Source: Hirsutella rhossiliensis (taxonomy: Eukaryota > Ascomycota > Sordariomycetes > Hypocreales > Ophiocordycipitaceae). From it: DNA of 64,000 nt. Numbering within the stretch: the stretch's first letter is position 1; every line of letters starts with the position of its first letter. The notes beneath the pieces are model-generated. The model was not told the origin of the DNA. It saw only the letters and a program-made list of their open reading frames with translations, and searched no databases. The position numbers were made by a program, and so were the translations under genes. This document shows, piece by piece, positions 25,920 to 39,200 of the stretch. Location: contig NW_025408670.1 in the NCBI RefSeq assembly GCF_020360975.1, positions 5,146,001 through 5,210,000 on the forward strand. The letters are read 5' to 3'.

Positions 25920-27357
25920 GCCTAGCTCGTCGGTAGTAACGTCCGCCTTATTATCGCGGCGGGAACGACGAGACCCCCCTAGGGTAGTACGCGGAGTATA
26001 GGAGGGAGTAACCTAAGGCTTACGAGGAGTATAGGGACTACTACCGCTACGAGAACCCTAATAACGATTAAATAGACCTAACCTTAAACCTAAACTAGAG
26101 CTAGCCTAGACGGCTAGCTTACGAGATAGAGTAATAACCGAGGTCTCTACTAAGGTAAGACCTATACCGGCGGCGGTATAGAGGCGTTCGCTATAGCCTA
26201 TACTATAACTATAGATCTAATCGAGGTTAAGACTAGTAATAATCTTAGCCGGGACTAAACCGCGATAGCTATAAAGACGCTACTAGATAAAGTTAGGAGC
26301 GTTAGTAGGATTAGTAGGCGACGTAAGATAGGGACGCTTTAGGGCGGGCTCGGCGCTAGGAGAACTGCTAGGCTATAGCTTAGCGTCGGAGGAAGATATA
26401 GTTAGCTCTTAAGCTAGCTCCGCGACGGCTATAGGTATAGATACCTTAGCCTTAGCCTTAGATAGGGCCTTAAATATAGCTACCGCCTTACCCTTACCTT
26501 TACCCTTCCTTTTATCGACGGGGATTAAGGCTAGAACGGGCTTAGTAAAACTAGTAAGATTAAAGCCGCTATCCTCTATATTAGGGCCGTTGCTAGTAAT
26601 AAGATAGAAATAGTTAGCGAGATCGTTAACCGCCGTAAGAGTCTTCTAAGTAACTAAGAGCGACTTAGGCCCGACCTAAGCTAGGGTCTTAATAGTATCG
26701 CTAAACTTACCTAGGTACTTCTTTAAGGATTTATATATATAGTAGGTATCGTCTATAAAACGGGTAAAGGCTAATATAAGCGTTTCTATATTCTTAGCGA
26801 CTATAGCTAGACTAAGGGCGGACTTACTTAACGCGCCTTTACTTTTAGCGGCGGGGGCCTTCTAACTAGCGTAAATATAAGTTTCTAGAGTAATACGATA
26901 AAGGCGCTCTTATACCGAACCCTTAATAAGGGAAGGGCTATCGACCTTAGACTATACCTAGTAAAGGTTACTAGCGGCCTCCTTACCTTTAAAGGTAATC
27001 TAAAACTTAGATTAGTACCGAACTTAGATAATACTATAGCGGGAAAGGGTTACTTACTTAGTAATAAGACTAGTTAGAGTTAGCGTAAGCGATATACGCT
27101 TTAGCCTTTATAGCTATTAAAGTTAGTAAAAATACTAAAAGTAAGACCGACTTAAGATAAAGCTAGGATTAATACGTATAAGACTAGTTTTAATAGCCGG
27201 CGAAAGACTTATAGGTAAGCTTATTAGTAAGACGCCTAATATATATAAAATATAAGATAGAGCGCTCCGATCCCGCTACTATAGCGACTTTCTTATAAAG
27301 AGGGGGTTTTAAAGGAAGCGAGCTACTACTACCTAAGTCGGCTTCTTAGTTAGATAT
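25920..27357 (-). pseudogene. LINE-1 antisense ORF of unknown function, RIPed
   Basis: On the minus strand one frame stays almost free of stops for several hundred codons, and its few stops are TAA/TAG explainable as CAA/CAG; the neighbouring frames are riddled with stops. Start is guessed at 27,357, where ATA may be a RIPed ATG before SNQEADLG. Visible features: VAKNIETLILAFTRFIDD, LKKYLGKFSDTIKTLA, a Lys/Gly block (KRKGKGKGK), a Ser/Pro-rich linker and an Arg/Ser/Pro-rich tail. A frame change near 27,100-27,130 beside a CTAAC...TAG sequence may be an intron. I recognise no family. The same ORF is in LINE-2. The end could be anywhere from about 25,930 to 25,700. Confidence 0.65.
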
Positions 27358-28095
27358 TATAACGCGACGACGAGCGAACTAGATATAGTATTAAGGAGAC
27401 CTAGAGTTATAGAAACGAGGCGGGCGAGGTAGTAGTTAGGCCTATAAAAGAGATAAATAATAGAGGGATAGGAGGAGGTATATATAGAACTAGGGGGGGA
27501 GGGTAGGTATATATAGGCGCGAGCCGGGCGCGCGTAATTAGTAACTACGAGATAGAGGGTAAATATAGGCCGCCGCGCCCCTAATCGGGAAGTCGTATAG
27601 CTAGACGGGAACCGATTTACGATTAGCGGAGCCGGCCGACCGAATTTCGATTAGCCGGCCCTACCTAAGAGCGACCTATACTAGCGCCCGGCCCGGCAAC
27701 CGGATATTACCTGCCCTACTAACTAACGGACCGATAAGCTAACGCAACCGCGGCTACGCGGCTATAACGCGGGAGCTAGGGTAAATAGAGGCGCCCGCGA
27801 GTTAGGACCCCGGAGAGAGACTACTGCCTATAACCCTAGGCCCGGGCTAGCAAGCCCGGGCCGCGGCCGCTTAGGATAGTAGCGGCTATAGCCCGAGAGG
27901 GCCCGCGCCGAGACGCGATTTTACGGGAGGAGCCCGCAGTAGCCGGCGTAAATTTCCTACGTACTACTACTACGACCTCGTTTAAGGCGGACCTATACTA
28001 AAAGAAGGGAGGGTTTTCCCCTAAGCACTTTAGTTTTTCCCTCTTATTTAATATTAAAGTTCTAGATACCTCTAGCTAGGTCCCTAGCGTAATCT
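27358..28095 (+). other. LINE-1 3' region upstream of the antisense ORF
   Basis: G+C-rich, CpG-rich sequence between the presumed start of the antisense ORF and the LINE tail, including GGCCGCGGCCGC near 27,860. No frame recognised. By position it would be the promoter side of the antisense ORF. Confidence 0.4.
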
Positions 28096-28113
28096 TAATA
28101 ATAATAACAATAA
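28096..28113 (+). repeat. LINE-1 TAA-repeat 3' tail
   Basis: TTAATAATAATAACAATAA-type microsatellite directly before the right target-site duplication; LINE-2 ends the same way near 59,465-59,481. Many fungal and other LINEs end in short tandem repeats rather than poly(A). Confidence 0.8.
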
Positions 28114-28128
28114 TATACTAGAAAATAA

Positions 28129-30100
28129 ATTTATAAAAAATCTAGAAATCTCTAGTAGTAATAATACCTTTAATTTTAATTTTATTCTAAATAAAGATAA
28201 GCTAGAAAGCTATATCCCTATAAAGGAAGCTACTAAAGAACCTAGAGATAAAAGTCCCTTACTTTTTATAGAAGAAGAGTCTCTAAATAACGATCCTATT
28301 CCTACTACTAGTAAAATAGTAGTAGAATTACCTAAGAAGCTAAAAGGGTTCGATTCTAACTATATCGAATACCTTAACGTTAATTTATTTTTAAACTACG
28401 ATTTTATAGAGTTAATTCTAGCTAGTATAGAAAATTAGGATCTAAAAATTCTAAAGACCTATAAATAAGTAATAAATAGCCTTAAAATAGTATTTTAGAA
28501 AGATACTATAATTAAGGAAATTATCTAGCTAATTAAATATAAAACTTAGGAATTTTCCTACCTCCTTAGGGATAGGGAGGCTATAAGAGGCCGCTAGGTC
28601 TATACTATTAAGAAGGATAGTTAAAATAATATAATAAAATATAAAGCCCGTTTTATAATATAGGGATTTAAGTAGATTTATAGCTTAGATTTCCTAGATA
28701 CCTTCTTAACTATAGCTAGACCTAAATCTATTAGAATTCTACTTATTTTAGCTATTATCTATAAATTCGAAGCTTTATAAATAGATATAATAAATGCCTT
28801 TATATATACTAATATAGATAGCGAAGTATATATCGATCTTCCTATAGGCTATAAAGAATACGTTCTTAAAGAATATTATTTAAAATATAGATTAGCTTAT
28901 AGAGCTAAAGGAATTAAATTAACTAAATTCCTAGACCTATATAAAACCGGTTAAATTAAAGCAAAGCTAAAGAAAGCATTATATAGCCTAAAATAAAGTC
29001 CTAAGCTCTAGTATAATTATTTAAAAATTATACTAGATAATCTTAGATTTCTTCCTCTTTTAATAGATAAAGGAGTATTTATAAATAAGGACTATAGTAT
29101 AGCCTTAGTAATTTACGTTAACGACTTTCTTATAATAGGGCCCTTTAAATCTATAATAAAAGAAAGATTATTTAAAGAATTATCTAAATTCCTAGATTTT
29201 ACTATCTTAAGAGATATAAAAAACTTCTTAGGTCTAAATATTATAATAAACTAAGAAAATAAAGAGCTATATATATCCTAAGAAAATTATACCTTAAATA
29301 AATTAAAGGAATTTAATAAAGAAGGTTTAAGAACTTTAAATTTACCGCTATAGTAGGCTTTAAGCTTATAAAGGTAAGGGAATTACCTTCTAAGAAAGAT
29401 ATATTATAATTTTAAAAGAAATAGGATCTCTATTATACTTAGCCTTATTTACTAGGCTAGATATCTTATATTCTATAATTTCCTATACTAGATTCATGCT
29501 AAGCTAACTAAACGTATTTTAAGGCTTTAAATATAATTTAGAAATATTTAAATAAATTCCCTAGCCTAAAGACTAAATATAATTATAATATCCCTTTTAC
29601 CTATCTATATATAAAGGGTTTTACTAACTCTAGCTAGGCGTTAGATTTAACGGATAGAAAATCCTTTTTTAGTTACTATTTTTATATATATAATAATATA
29701 ATAAGCTAGGCTTACTTTAAGTAGAAAGCTATTGCCCTTTCTACTTATAAAGCAAAGTATATTAGCTTTAAGGAGGTAAATAAAGAAGCTATTTATTTAA
29801 ATATACTTTTTAAAAATATTACTAAGGATCTATCTATTAAGATTCCTAATACTATACCTCCTATTTTAATAGATAATACTACTACTATTAAATTAGTAGA
29901 AAATCCGGAATTTTATAAAAGGTCTAAGTATGTAAGATTAGCCTATTACTATGCTAAAACTAGTATAAGAGAAGGGGAAATTAGAGTTTTTTATATTAAA
30001 TTAAAAGATAATATAGCTAATATTTTTACGAAGGAATTAAGACCTAGATTACTCTATAAATTTAGAGACGGTCTATCCTTAATATAAGTTCCTAAGTAAT
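28129..30100 (+). pseudogene. Copia-2 reverse transcriptase-RNase H, RIPed
   Basis: Reverse transcriptase near 28,580-29,340 (KKDSQNN; ARFIMWGFKQ; LDTFLTMARPKSIR; MDMMNAFMY; YVNDFL for the YVDD box near 29,118), and RNase H near 29,640-30,080 (ALSTYKAKYISF; NPEFYKRSKYV; NMANIFTKEL), with RIP-derived stops throughout. Continues from 20,763 across LINE-1. Confidence 0.8.
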
Positions 30101-30414
30101 TAAAAGGGGTTTAGATATTTCTTATACTTTCTATATCTTTCCCTACTAGGTTTTTCCTTTTAGGTTTCCTAGAGAAATATTTACTAGGTTTTTATCTATT
30201 AAGATTTTCCTAGTAATAATAGGTTTTACCTTATATAAGGTTATCCTATAAATAATTATTATAACTATAGATTTTTCCTACCATAGGTTTTCTATTAGTA
30301 TATACCTAAGGATTTTTTTCCTAAGAAAGAATAGGTTTTTATATATCCTATTAAGGTATAAGAATGGTTTTCCTATATTAGGTTTTTACCCTATATATAT
30401 ACTACTATAAATAA

Positions 30415-30566
30415 ATTAGTAAAGAGTATATAAATCTACTCTTTAAGGGAGACTATAAGGAATAGTATTCCTACTATAAATAAAGCAGCTATTAGTAAAG
30501 AGTATATAAATCTACTCTTTAAGGAAGGCTATAAGGAACAGTGTTCTTACTATAAATAAAGCAGCT
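30415..30566 (+). repeat. 76-bp tandem duplication at the Copia-2 3' LTR boundary
   Basis: Two 76-bp units, 30,415-30,490 and 30,491-30,566, each starting ATTAGTAAAGAGTATA and ending AAGCAGCT, with a few transitions between them. Each spans the purine-rich tract and the first bases of the LTR, so a false LTR start occurs at 30,454 before the real one at 30,530. Confidence 0.85.
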
Positions 30567-31097
30567 ATAATATACTCTCCTAATTATATAAGCTAATAAG
30601 TAGTATATTAATTATAGATAAAACCTTATCCTATAGAGTAAGAATCGCTCGTTATTTTATATATTATTATATATTAAACCGGTTGCTAGTTATCGTATAA
30701 TCGGGAATTAAAGGAATAGAGCTAGCTTAGAATACTAGCTAAGACCTCTTAAGAATACTAGCACGACTAACCTCCTTTAAACACGAATATTAGAGGAACT
30801 AAGATACTTCTAGATTTACTTAAGGTATTACGGAATTCCCTAGTCTTAGGGCTACACGGCAGCCTAAATCTAGTCCCGAAAGGTTCTTCCGTTTAGCTAT
30901 AATTATCTATATAAGATAGTATATCCGCTAGTAGATAGAGATAGAATTATAAACTTTAATACCTCTTCTATATACTAATATACTACTAATAAATTCCGTT
31001 GAAAATCCTACCTTATACTCCTTCTTCCCCTCTATTACGTAGTCTTACGTAATTCCTTAATTTCCTAAAATTCCGCTTTTACTTATATACCTTAAGA
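30530..31097 (+). repeat. Copia-2 3' LTR
   Basis: 568 bp, matching 17,618-18,185; followed by TAATT, the RIPed partner of the left flank CGATT. Confidence 0.88.
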
Positions 31098-34000
31098 TAA
31101 TTAAAAGCGCGATAGCTAGCGAGAAGAATAAGGTTCTCGCTATACTAAGGGAGCCGTCTACGAGACTAGTATTAACCCCTATAACCTTAGTAATACCGGT
31201 TATAGTAGCGGCACTACTAATATAAAAGCCGCTTCCTTAGCTAACTTAAGATAATAAGCTTAAGTCCTTTTACTTCTTCCTTAGCTAGCTATAAACGAAG
31301 TTTATAATAAATAAGAAATAGGGCCTAAATAGCTATCGTAATATAGTATAGTATTCGCTCCTCTATACGCTACTAGAGCCTTAGATATAGCGGATCTCTA
31401 GATTCTAAGATAAGGGCGGCCCTAGAAGTAAACGCGACTTATAGGACTTCTTTTAATACCTTATATATACGTTCGGCAACGTATAGGAGCGGGAGAAAGT
31501 ATAGGATAGGCTATAGACCCTTAAGTAAAGGGATAGGTAGACCTTTAGTAAATTCCTCCTTAACTTTAAAGAAACGCTCTTATAAGTAGTAGGAACTATA
31601 ATATAAGAAGATAGCGTAAAGCTTATATAGTTACGGAACTTAATTACGCTAGCTTTATAAGAGCTACTTATCCTTATAATTATACTTACTAACTATAGCG
31701 AGTATATAAGCTAGTTAATAAAGGTAGTATAGGGCTATAAGTAGACGCCGCGTTTTTAAAAGCTTTATAAGCGTACGCTATATAGTAGTAATAGAATTAC
31801 CGCCCCTTTATAAGAAGAATAGCTAACTATCGATACTAATAAAGATACCTTAATATCGGCTACCTATATAGACTAAGCTAAATATAGTAGGAAGTTATTA
31901 TCGAATATCCCTTATACTATCCCGCTCTTTAAGTAGTAGGCGAAGTAAGTAATAAGCAAGGAAATCGGGAAAAAGAAAGCTAATAGCCGCTACTTATATT
32001 ATAGCGCGTCTATATACTTTATATTAAAATGCCCCTTCCTTTTAGCTAAGCGGCCTATAGTAGTTTAAGTAGTAAAGATAGAACCGCTCCTTACTTTAGA
32101 TAATAAAGAGGACTCCGCTCCCTTAAGCTTAGAGGAAAAAGAGTAGCTCTAAAGTAAAGATAAGCTCTAGAGCCTTAATTACTAATACTAATAAAAAAGA
32201 AAGAGGAATTATCCGCTTATATAAAAGAGAAGCTTACTTTAATATAAGTTATAGTTAATAACTCCTTACTTATTACCGCCCTTATAAATAAGGGCTACTA
32301 GTATAACGCTATAGTTAACGAGGCGCTTATATAAGAGATATAAGTACCGGTAAAAAAGATCGCCCTAAGGCGAGTAAAGGGCGCCTTAAGCGTAATAAAG
32401 GGTATAGTAATTAAGGGTATTATATAGCTAGCTATAAAGGTCGACGGTTACTATAAGCTTATTATAGCTTATATAATCCCTTAACTAGAGTTTCCCTTAA
32501 TCCTTAGGAAACCCTAGTTATTATATATAGAGTTATACTTAGTTTTATACTAAAAGAAGCTATAGTTTAGGCTTATATAATAGTAGGTCTACTATAATAA
32601 TAGTTTTATAAGTATAGGACTAAGCGTATAAGCTTTATACTTAGTATAAAAAGTCCTTACCTTTATCTTTATAAGAACTATATAATAGTTAAAGCGGGAG
32701 GAAGGCTAAGTAGCGGCTAACGTAGTAGTCTATATAGTTAGCTTAGCGGATATTAATAAGGCCCTTTAGGCAAAGAAGCTAAAGTCGCTTTCTAAGCTAT
32801 AATAGTAAATACCGGAGCGCTTTTATAACCTCCTACTACTATTTAAGTCCTAGGAAGTAAATAAGCTTAACCTATATAAGCTAAGGGTAAACTATAAGAT
32901 TATACTTTATACTAATAAAAAAGGGTAAGAACTACCTATACTATTTAGACCGCTATATAGTATATTATATATAGAGCTACTAGTATTAAAGAAGACGCTA
33001 AGGGACCTCTTAGATAAAGGTTTTATTTAAGTAAGTAGCTTTAAAGTAAGCGCTAGTCTTATTTATATATAAACTAAGGAGCGGGATATAGTTCTATTAC
33101 GACTATAAGGCTCTAAACGTAATTATAAGGCTAGACTACTACCCCTTACCCTTAATCTTAGATACGCTCTATAACCTTTTAAAGGTAAAGTAGTTTATAA
33201 AGCTAGATATAAAATAGGCGTTTTATAAGGTATAGATCTTAAAGGGTAACGAGTAAAAGACAGCGTTCTATATATACTATAGCTTATTTAAGTAGCTTAT
33301 AACGCCCTTTAGCTTCTTAAGAGCGCCCGCTACCTTTTAGCATTATATTAATAATATACTTTAGGACTTCCTCGATAAGTTCGCCTCTATATATATAGAT
33401 AATATCCTTATTTATATAAGCGGCTTTTATAAGGACTATATATAGAAAGTATAAAGGGTCTTAGAGCGCCTTTAACTTTATAGGCTCTACCTTAACCTAA
33501 ATAAGTACGAATTTAAGGTTAAGAGGGTTAAGTACCTAGGCTTTATTATTTATATAAGTATAGGTATATAAGTAGATCCTATAAAGATCTAGGCGATTTA
33601 AGACTAAGCTACCTTAACTATATAGATAGGTATATAGAGCTTCCTTAGGTTTACGAACTATTATAGGATATTTATTAAGGGCTTCTCTTATATTATAATA
33701 CCCTTAAATAAGATTACTAGGAAGTAGACCGCTTTTTGCTAAGGGCCTATATAGGAAGGAGCGTTCTATACGCTTAAGGACTTATTCTCTTAAGCCTTAG
33801 TACTACTTTAATAGGACTTCGACCGGTCTATATTAGTTAAAGTAAACTATAGTAGCTAGGTACTTAGAGGAACGCTCTCCTAAGAGGTAGATAAGCGGAA
33901 GTAACTAGTAGCGTTCTACTCTTATAAGCTAACCTTAATAAAGTAGAATTATACTATTTATAATAAGGAGATACTAGCGATTATTAGCTACCTTAAGTAA

Positions 34001-35713
34001 TAGTAAGCGGAGCTTTAAAGCTATAAGAGCTTTAAGGTTCTTATAGACTATAGGAACCTTAAGTACTTTATAACTCGCTAGTACCTCTTAGAGTAGTAAG
34101 CCCGCTAAGTAGAGTATCTCTTATACTTTAACTTCTTAATTAAGTACCGCCTTAAGTAGGACTCCGCGGTCTTAAACGCGCTTTCTTAAAGGGATTAAGA
34201 CCGGCTAACGGGAATAAATATAGAGGCCTAGGATCTATAGCTTATCCTATAAGAAGCACTATAGACTTATATAGGAGCTTCCTTAGTAAAGGAAGATATA
34301 GTACTAGCGAATAAGCTTCCCCTTATACCCTTACCTTAGTCCGGTAAGGAGGGATAGACCGGCCTAAGGGTATACGCGGCGAGAGTATTCTAAGATAAGG
34401 CCCTTTAACGCTTATAGGATAAGATAGCGGCTCTAGACTATACTTATAAAGGCATACGCCGCGCTATTAAGTCCGGCGCTTAATACTTAGATCTAAAGCT
34501 AAAGCTAAAGGTATAGGTAGCTAACTACTATATTAACCTATAGGGGTATCTACGCTAGTAGGGGAGACTATAAGTACTAGGCGTACTATATACTATAGAA
34601 GCTAAGGAGAAGGAGGGACCGCTAGAGCTAAATAAATAAAATAAGCTTTAAAGGAGGCTAGTTTAACTTATTTATAACTCTAGTATTATAGGTTACCTAG
34701 GTAGATAAGGTATAATAGTAGGCTTTATAAGGGACTTTTACTAGCCCCTCTTATAATACTATATTCGTTGCTTTCTCTATAACTATAATATTTATAGCTA
34801 TATAAAGATCTAGAAGGCATAGCTTAAGGAGCTACTAAAGTAGCTTTTAGTACTAGACCGGTTCTATATATATATATAGATAGACTTTATAATAGACCTC
34901 CTACTTATAAAGGGCGGTAACTACTATATATAGGTAATTAAGGACTAACTTAGTAAATTAATAGTATTAAAGCTAATACCGTTTATAGATATAAAAGCTT
35001 ACGTAGAGTACTTCCTTTAGTACTAGGCCCGCTTATATAGCTAGCTAGCCTTTATTATAAATAATAAAAGGTTAAACTAAACTAGCTACTTTTAGTAGTA
35101 CTTATACTAGCTACTTTAGATTATATAGCTACTTAGTATAGCTTACTACCTATAGACTAACGGGGGACCTAAGAGGGTTAACTAAGAAGTATAGGTATAC
35201 TTATAGGTAGTTATAGCTTATAACTAAGCGGACTAAGACCGCTAGCTCCCCGCTACCTAGCTCGCGCTAAATAGTAGACCGTAAACCTCTATTAAGATAG
35301 CCCCCTTCTTCGTAACGTATAGCTTTAAGCCGCTTTCCCCGATCTTATTTACCGCGGATATAGTAGTAAAGTAGTATAATAGTACGTTACTAAAGAGCTA
35401 TACTTCTACGTTTATATAAAAGCTATAAGAAACTATAGAATACTATTAATCCGCGATAGCCGCTATAGTATATAATTAAGAGCAGCACGCTAATAAAACT
35501 AAAGCGCTAGCGGATAGGTTTATAATAAGGGATAAAGTATAGCTCGACCTCTATAACTATAGGTTAGCGCGACTAAAAAAGAAGCTAGACTAGCTATATA
35601 TAAAGTTTATAGTATAAAGGGTCGTTAGCCTATAAGTAGTTAAGCTCGATAGTCTCTTAATAGGGGTCTATAATAAGGTTAACGTTAACCTCTTTTACTA
35701 AGCCTCCTTTAAC
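31098..35713 (+). pseudogene. Element X gag-pol, RIPed
   Basis: Gag with a single C-x2-C-x4-H-x4-C knuckle near 31,990-32,035 (YLYYSASIYFMLKC, Tyr for RIPed Cys/His), an aspartic protease candidate near 32,285-32,310, reverse transcriptase near 33,000-33,450 with YIDNILIY at 33,399, RNase H near 33,800-34,150, and integrase near 34,700-35,450 (LSIAYYLQTNGGPKRVNQ; LALNSRPQTS). Gln/Trp codons are stops. The frame runs into Gypsy-2 at 35,714 and resumes at 43,565 (NPLLRQK...), which fits a read-through after removal of one TTAAC copy. Confidence 0.75.
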
Positions 35714-36163
35714 TATTACGACCACGGCTACTAGGCCGCTAACGGTCGACCACGTTAAGTATATAATACGGTTTAATAAATAAATAGTTAGTACGACTAT
35801 CTAATAGATATAGGATTAAGGGGATCGTAGAGATCTAAGTAATCTAAGATTAATAGGATTACTACGCTCTATACGATCTAATATTAGGGATTATAGCTAG
35901 GCCTATAATCTAAGGATAGTCTCTATAGGTATATATAGCTACCTACTTTTACTCCTTTAGATAGATAGCTCTCTAGCTTTTAATATAGATCTTTATTATA
36001 ATTCTATCTTTAATTTTAATTACCTAGTTATAGTCTATAGTCTATAACCTCTAACTTATTACTAACGTAATATACTTATTATTACTTAGACTACGCCCTA
36101 TTATATCTACTAATATAAACCCCTCGATAGGTTTATCCCTTAGGAATAATACTAGTCATTATA
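35714..36163 (+). repeat. Gypsy-2 left LTR
   Basis: 450 bp, TATTACGACC to AGTCATTATA, followed by CGTTAAAAGCTC, the RIPed form of the Gypsy-4 self-priming site. Confidence 0.9.
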
Positions 36164-36226
36164 CGTTAAAAGCTCTTATTTAGTATAATACTACGTTACT
36201 TTAAGTAATATTATAACTATTAATAT

Positions 36227-39200
36227 ACCTATATAGTAAGCTAGATTAACTAACTCTAGAGCTACTATATTGCCTTAGGATATAATACGCGAAATTATCG
36301 CCCTTTAATATAAGGTATAGTTACTTAGGAATAAAGGAGGCAATAAATAAGTTAGGGACCTTAGAGAAGTAATTAAACTAAAATAGCTAGGACTATTTAA
36401 CGGTACTTATAGCACGCTTTAAGACTTTCTTACCTAACTTAAGGCCTACTACTAGTTTTACCTTACTAAACTCTCGGACCTAGTTAAATAGGTACTTTAT
36501 ATAGGAAATTATTTATCTAAAATAGTACTCGCTTAGTTTAAGCTTATTATAAGGGACTTTCTCGATAACTAATTAGCGTAATAAGATAATAAGATAGACG
36601 AAGTCTTTATTAGTTTCTAAGGATTCGAAGAAGCTATTACGAAAGTATTTAAAATAACCGACGAGGAATAAGAAGCTAAATAGAAACTCTAAGAACTCCG
36701 ATAAAGGATCTTAGTATTAAATTATACTACGAAGTTCTATTAAGTTACCTTAAAGCTTAATTAAGACAACGAACCCCTTATATTACGATTCTATAATAGG
36801 CTTAAAGAAGAAGTTAAAGATAAGCTTTATAAGGAAAATCGACTTAATAACCTCTTAGACTATATTACTATAGTAGTATAAATCGATAATAGATAGTATA
36901 TATAACGCTAAGAAAAGAAATAAGGAAGAGGAAACTAAAACCCTTCTTATAAGAATAACTTTAACTAACGCGCTAATTATAAGAAGAAGCGCGAAACTCC
37001 TATTACTTTTACCTATATAACTAACCTAGGTAGGATAGATCTAAATATAATATAGAAAAGTAAAGGAAAGTATTTTAACTATAGGAAACCTAGATATTAC
37101 TCTAAAGAATATAGATAACCTTATAAGAAGAAGAAAACCTACTAAGTACTAGCCTTAAAAGGTAAGAAATACTTAAACGCTATTAATAAATAAGAACTAA
37201 AGTATAAACTCCTTAGTTAGACTATATACTACGATAATAAATATATAGTATACTTAAGCGATAAGAATAGTACTAGATAGTTCTTAAAGCTACTAAAGAA
37301 AACCCTTATAATAATATAATAAAGGGATCTTAAAATATAGAAATAAGTTAAATTCGTAAAACTAAAATACCCTTATCTTAAAGGAGTCTCTTAAGACTAG
37401 ATTAAGAAGAACGGTAAATAATTCTAAGAAGATATATAAAATAAAAATCGATAATAATAATAAGTAGTCTATAAATAATATAATAAAGAAGATATAGATA
37501 TAGCCCTTATACTTACGAAACTTAGATAATAACCTAAGGAGGAATAACGAAGTATCGATAATATAAGCTCTAAAGAATAAGAAATACTTAGAGAAATAGA
37601 AGATAAGAACGAACTTATACTACTACCCTTACTACTAAAGGAGAATACTATAATTAAAGAACACGCTCTATACTTTAAAGAATTTAAAGAAATAATTAAA
37701 ATTAAAACCTAATAAACGCCTTAAATTCTTATAGAAAACTAATAAGCTATATTAATTTAATATTAACTAGTACTATATAGAGGAGACTACGCTATAGCTA
37801 TTACTATAGTCGATACCTTTATAGCTTTATAATAAGAATAGTAACTATAAGGAGAATTTAAAAACGATCTATAAATACTACTTACTTATAAATACTATAA
37901 GTATATTTTATAGATATTATACGTTTACCTAGATTATATAATATACTTTTAGATAAAGGTATAATATAACGCTTTCTTAGTTAAGTTTAAAGGATAAATA
38001 CTTTTAAAACCCTACCTAAGTATAGAACTAAACTACTAGAAAATCGATTAACGCTACTTAAACGACTAAGTTATATTATTAAAACCTAATTATAGTATAC
38101 TACTTAAATACCGCGATAATTACGGTTTATTAATAAGATATCTTTCGGAGATATATAAAATCTATAAATAGGCTAAAATAAAAGAATAATATAACGCTAC
38201 TTACTTTAAGGTATCTAAACCCTTAATCTTTTAAAGACTTATATAATAAGTTAAATATAATAAGAAAGATTATAATAAATATATATACTTAAACTATAAA
38301 GTTTATAAATATAAAAAAGTATAAGTATAGTATAAACGATATAATAGTATACTAAAAGATTATTAGTAATATATATAAAGGCTATAGGCTATATTTAACT
38401 AAGGGAGAATCGATATAAAAACACTATATATAAAATAAAAAGATATAAAACGAAAACTTAACCTTTAGTATAAAAATAAATAGAATTATAAAGTATAGTA
38501 TATAATTAACTACGAAGTAGTATAATATAAACGATATAGCGTTAAGAAATAAGAAATCTTCGATTAGCTATAAGAAATTAGTCTCTTAAGCCTTAATATA
38601 ATACTACGCGACGAAAATATAAAGAAATAATATTAATAATAAATTAAAGAAGAATACTTAAATAAAATAAATAAAGACTAAGTAAAAAATAAGATATACT
38701 ATCTATAAAAGGGCTATAAACTAGCACGATATAATAAGATCTAAGGACCTTATATATAGTAACAGTAAGCTATAGTAACTAAATAGTATTAGATATTTAA
38801 ATCGCGGGATATTATATATATATACTTTTAAACTATAGCGCGATAGGTAATTACGTTTTACCTAGAGTTATTAATCGTTACTAACTTATATAAAGATATA
38901 AGAAAGATCTATATAAACTTACGAATATTAAAGGAGAGGCCTTTAACTATAATAATAGAATTATTAATATAAAGATTAATTACCTCGATATTAATATCTA
39001 AGGCTACGATAAATAAGTTAACTTTAATATTATAGATATTAAAGAATACGACCTTATATTAAGGCTTTTATAGCTATAGGAGAGCAACCTATTAATTAAC
39101 TAGAAAACTAGCTAGCTACGTTAAAACGAAGATATAAGTTTCTAGGACTAGTAGATTTAAGAGAAAGTAAAATTTTATAATAATTTAGCTACTAAATAAG

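Larger units (their letters stand above)
20764..28113 (+). mobile_element. LINE-1: full-length Tad-like non-LTR retrotransposon, RIPed
   Basis: 7,350 bp between 15-bp duplications, with no LTRs. Order: leader, ORF1 with Cys/His knuckles, ORF2 with endonuclease, reverse transcriptase and a Cys/His C-terminus, then about 2.3 kb of 3' region holding an antisense ORF, ending in a TAA-rich tail (28,096-28,113). It is much richer in G+C than its Copia host yet equally free of CpA/TpG, so the mutation was dinucleotide-specific and CpG was spared. A 5'-truncated second copy lies at 55,527-59,481. Confidence 0.9.
17618..31097 (+). mobile_element. Copia-2: RIPed Ty1/Copia element inserted in X, carrying LINE-1
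   Basis: LTRs 17,618-18,185 and 30,530-31,097 are both 568 bp. Flanks CGATT and TAATT fit one 5-bp duplication altered by RIP; because RIP blurs the ends, boundaries may shift by 1-3 bp. Domain order is gag, protease, integrase, reverse transcriptase, RNase H, the Copia order. LINE-1 (20,764-28,113) splits it between integrase and reverse transcriptase, leaving about 6.1 kb of Copia sequence. Confidence 0.88.
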
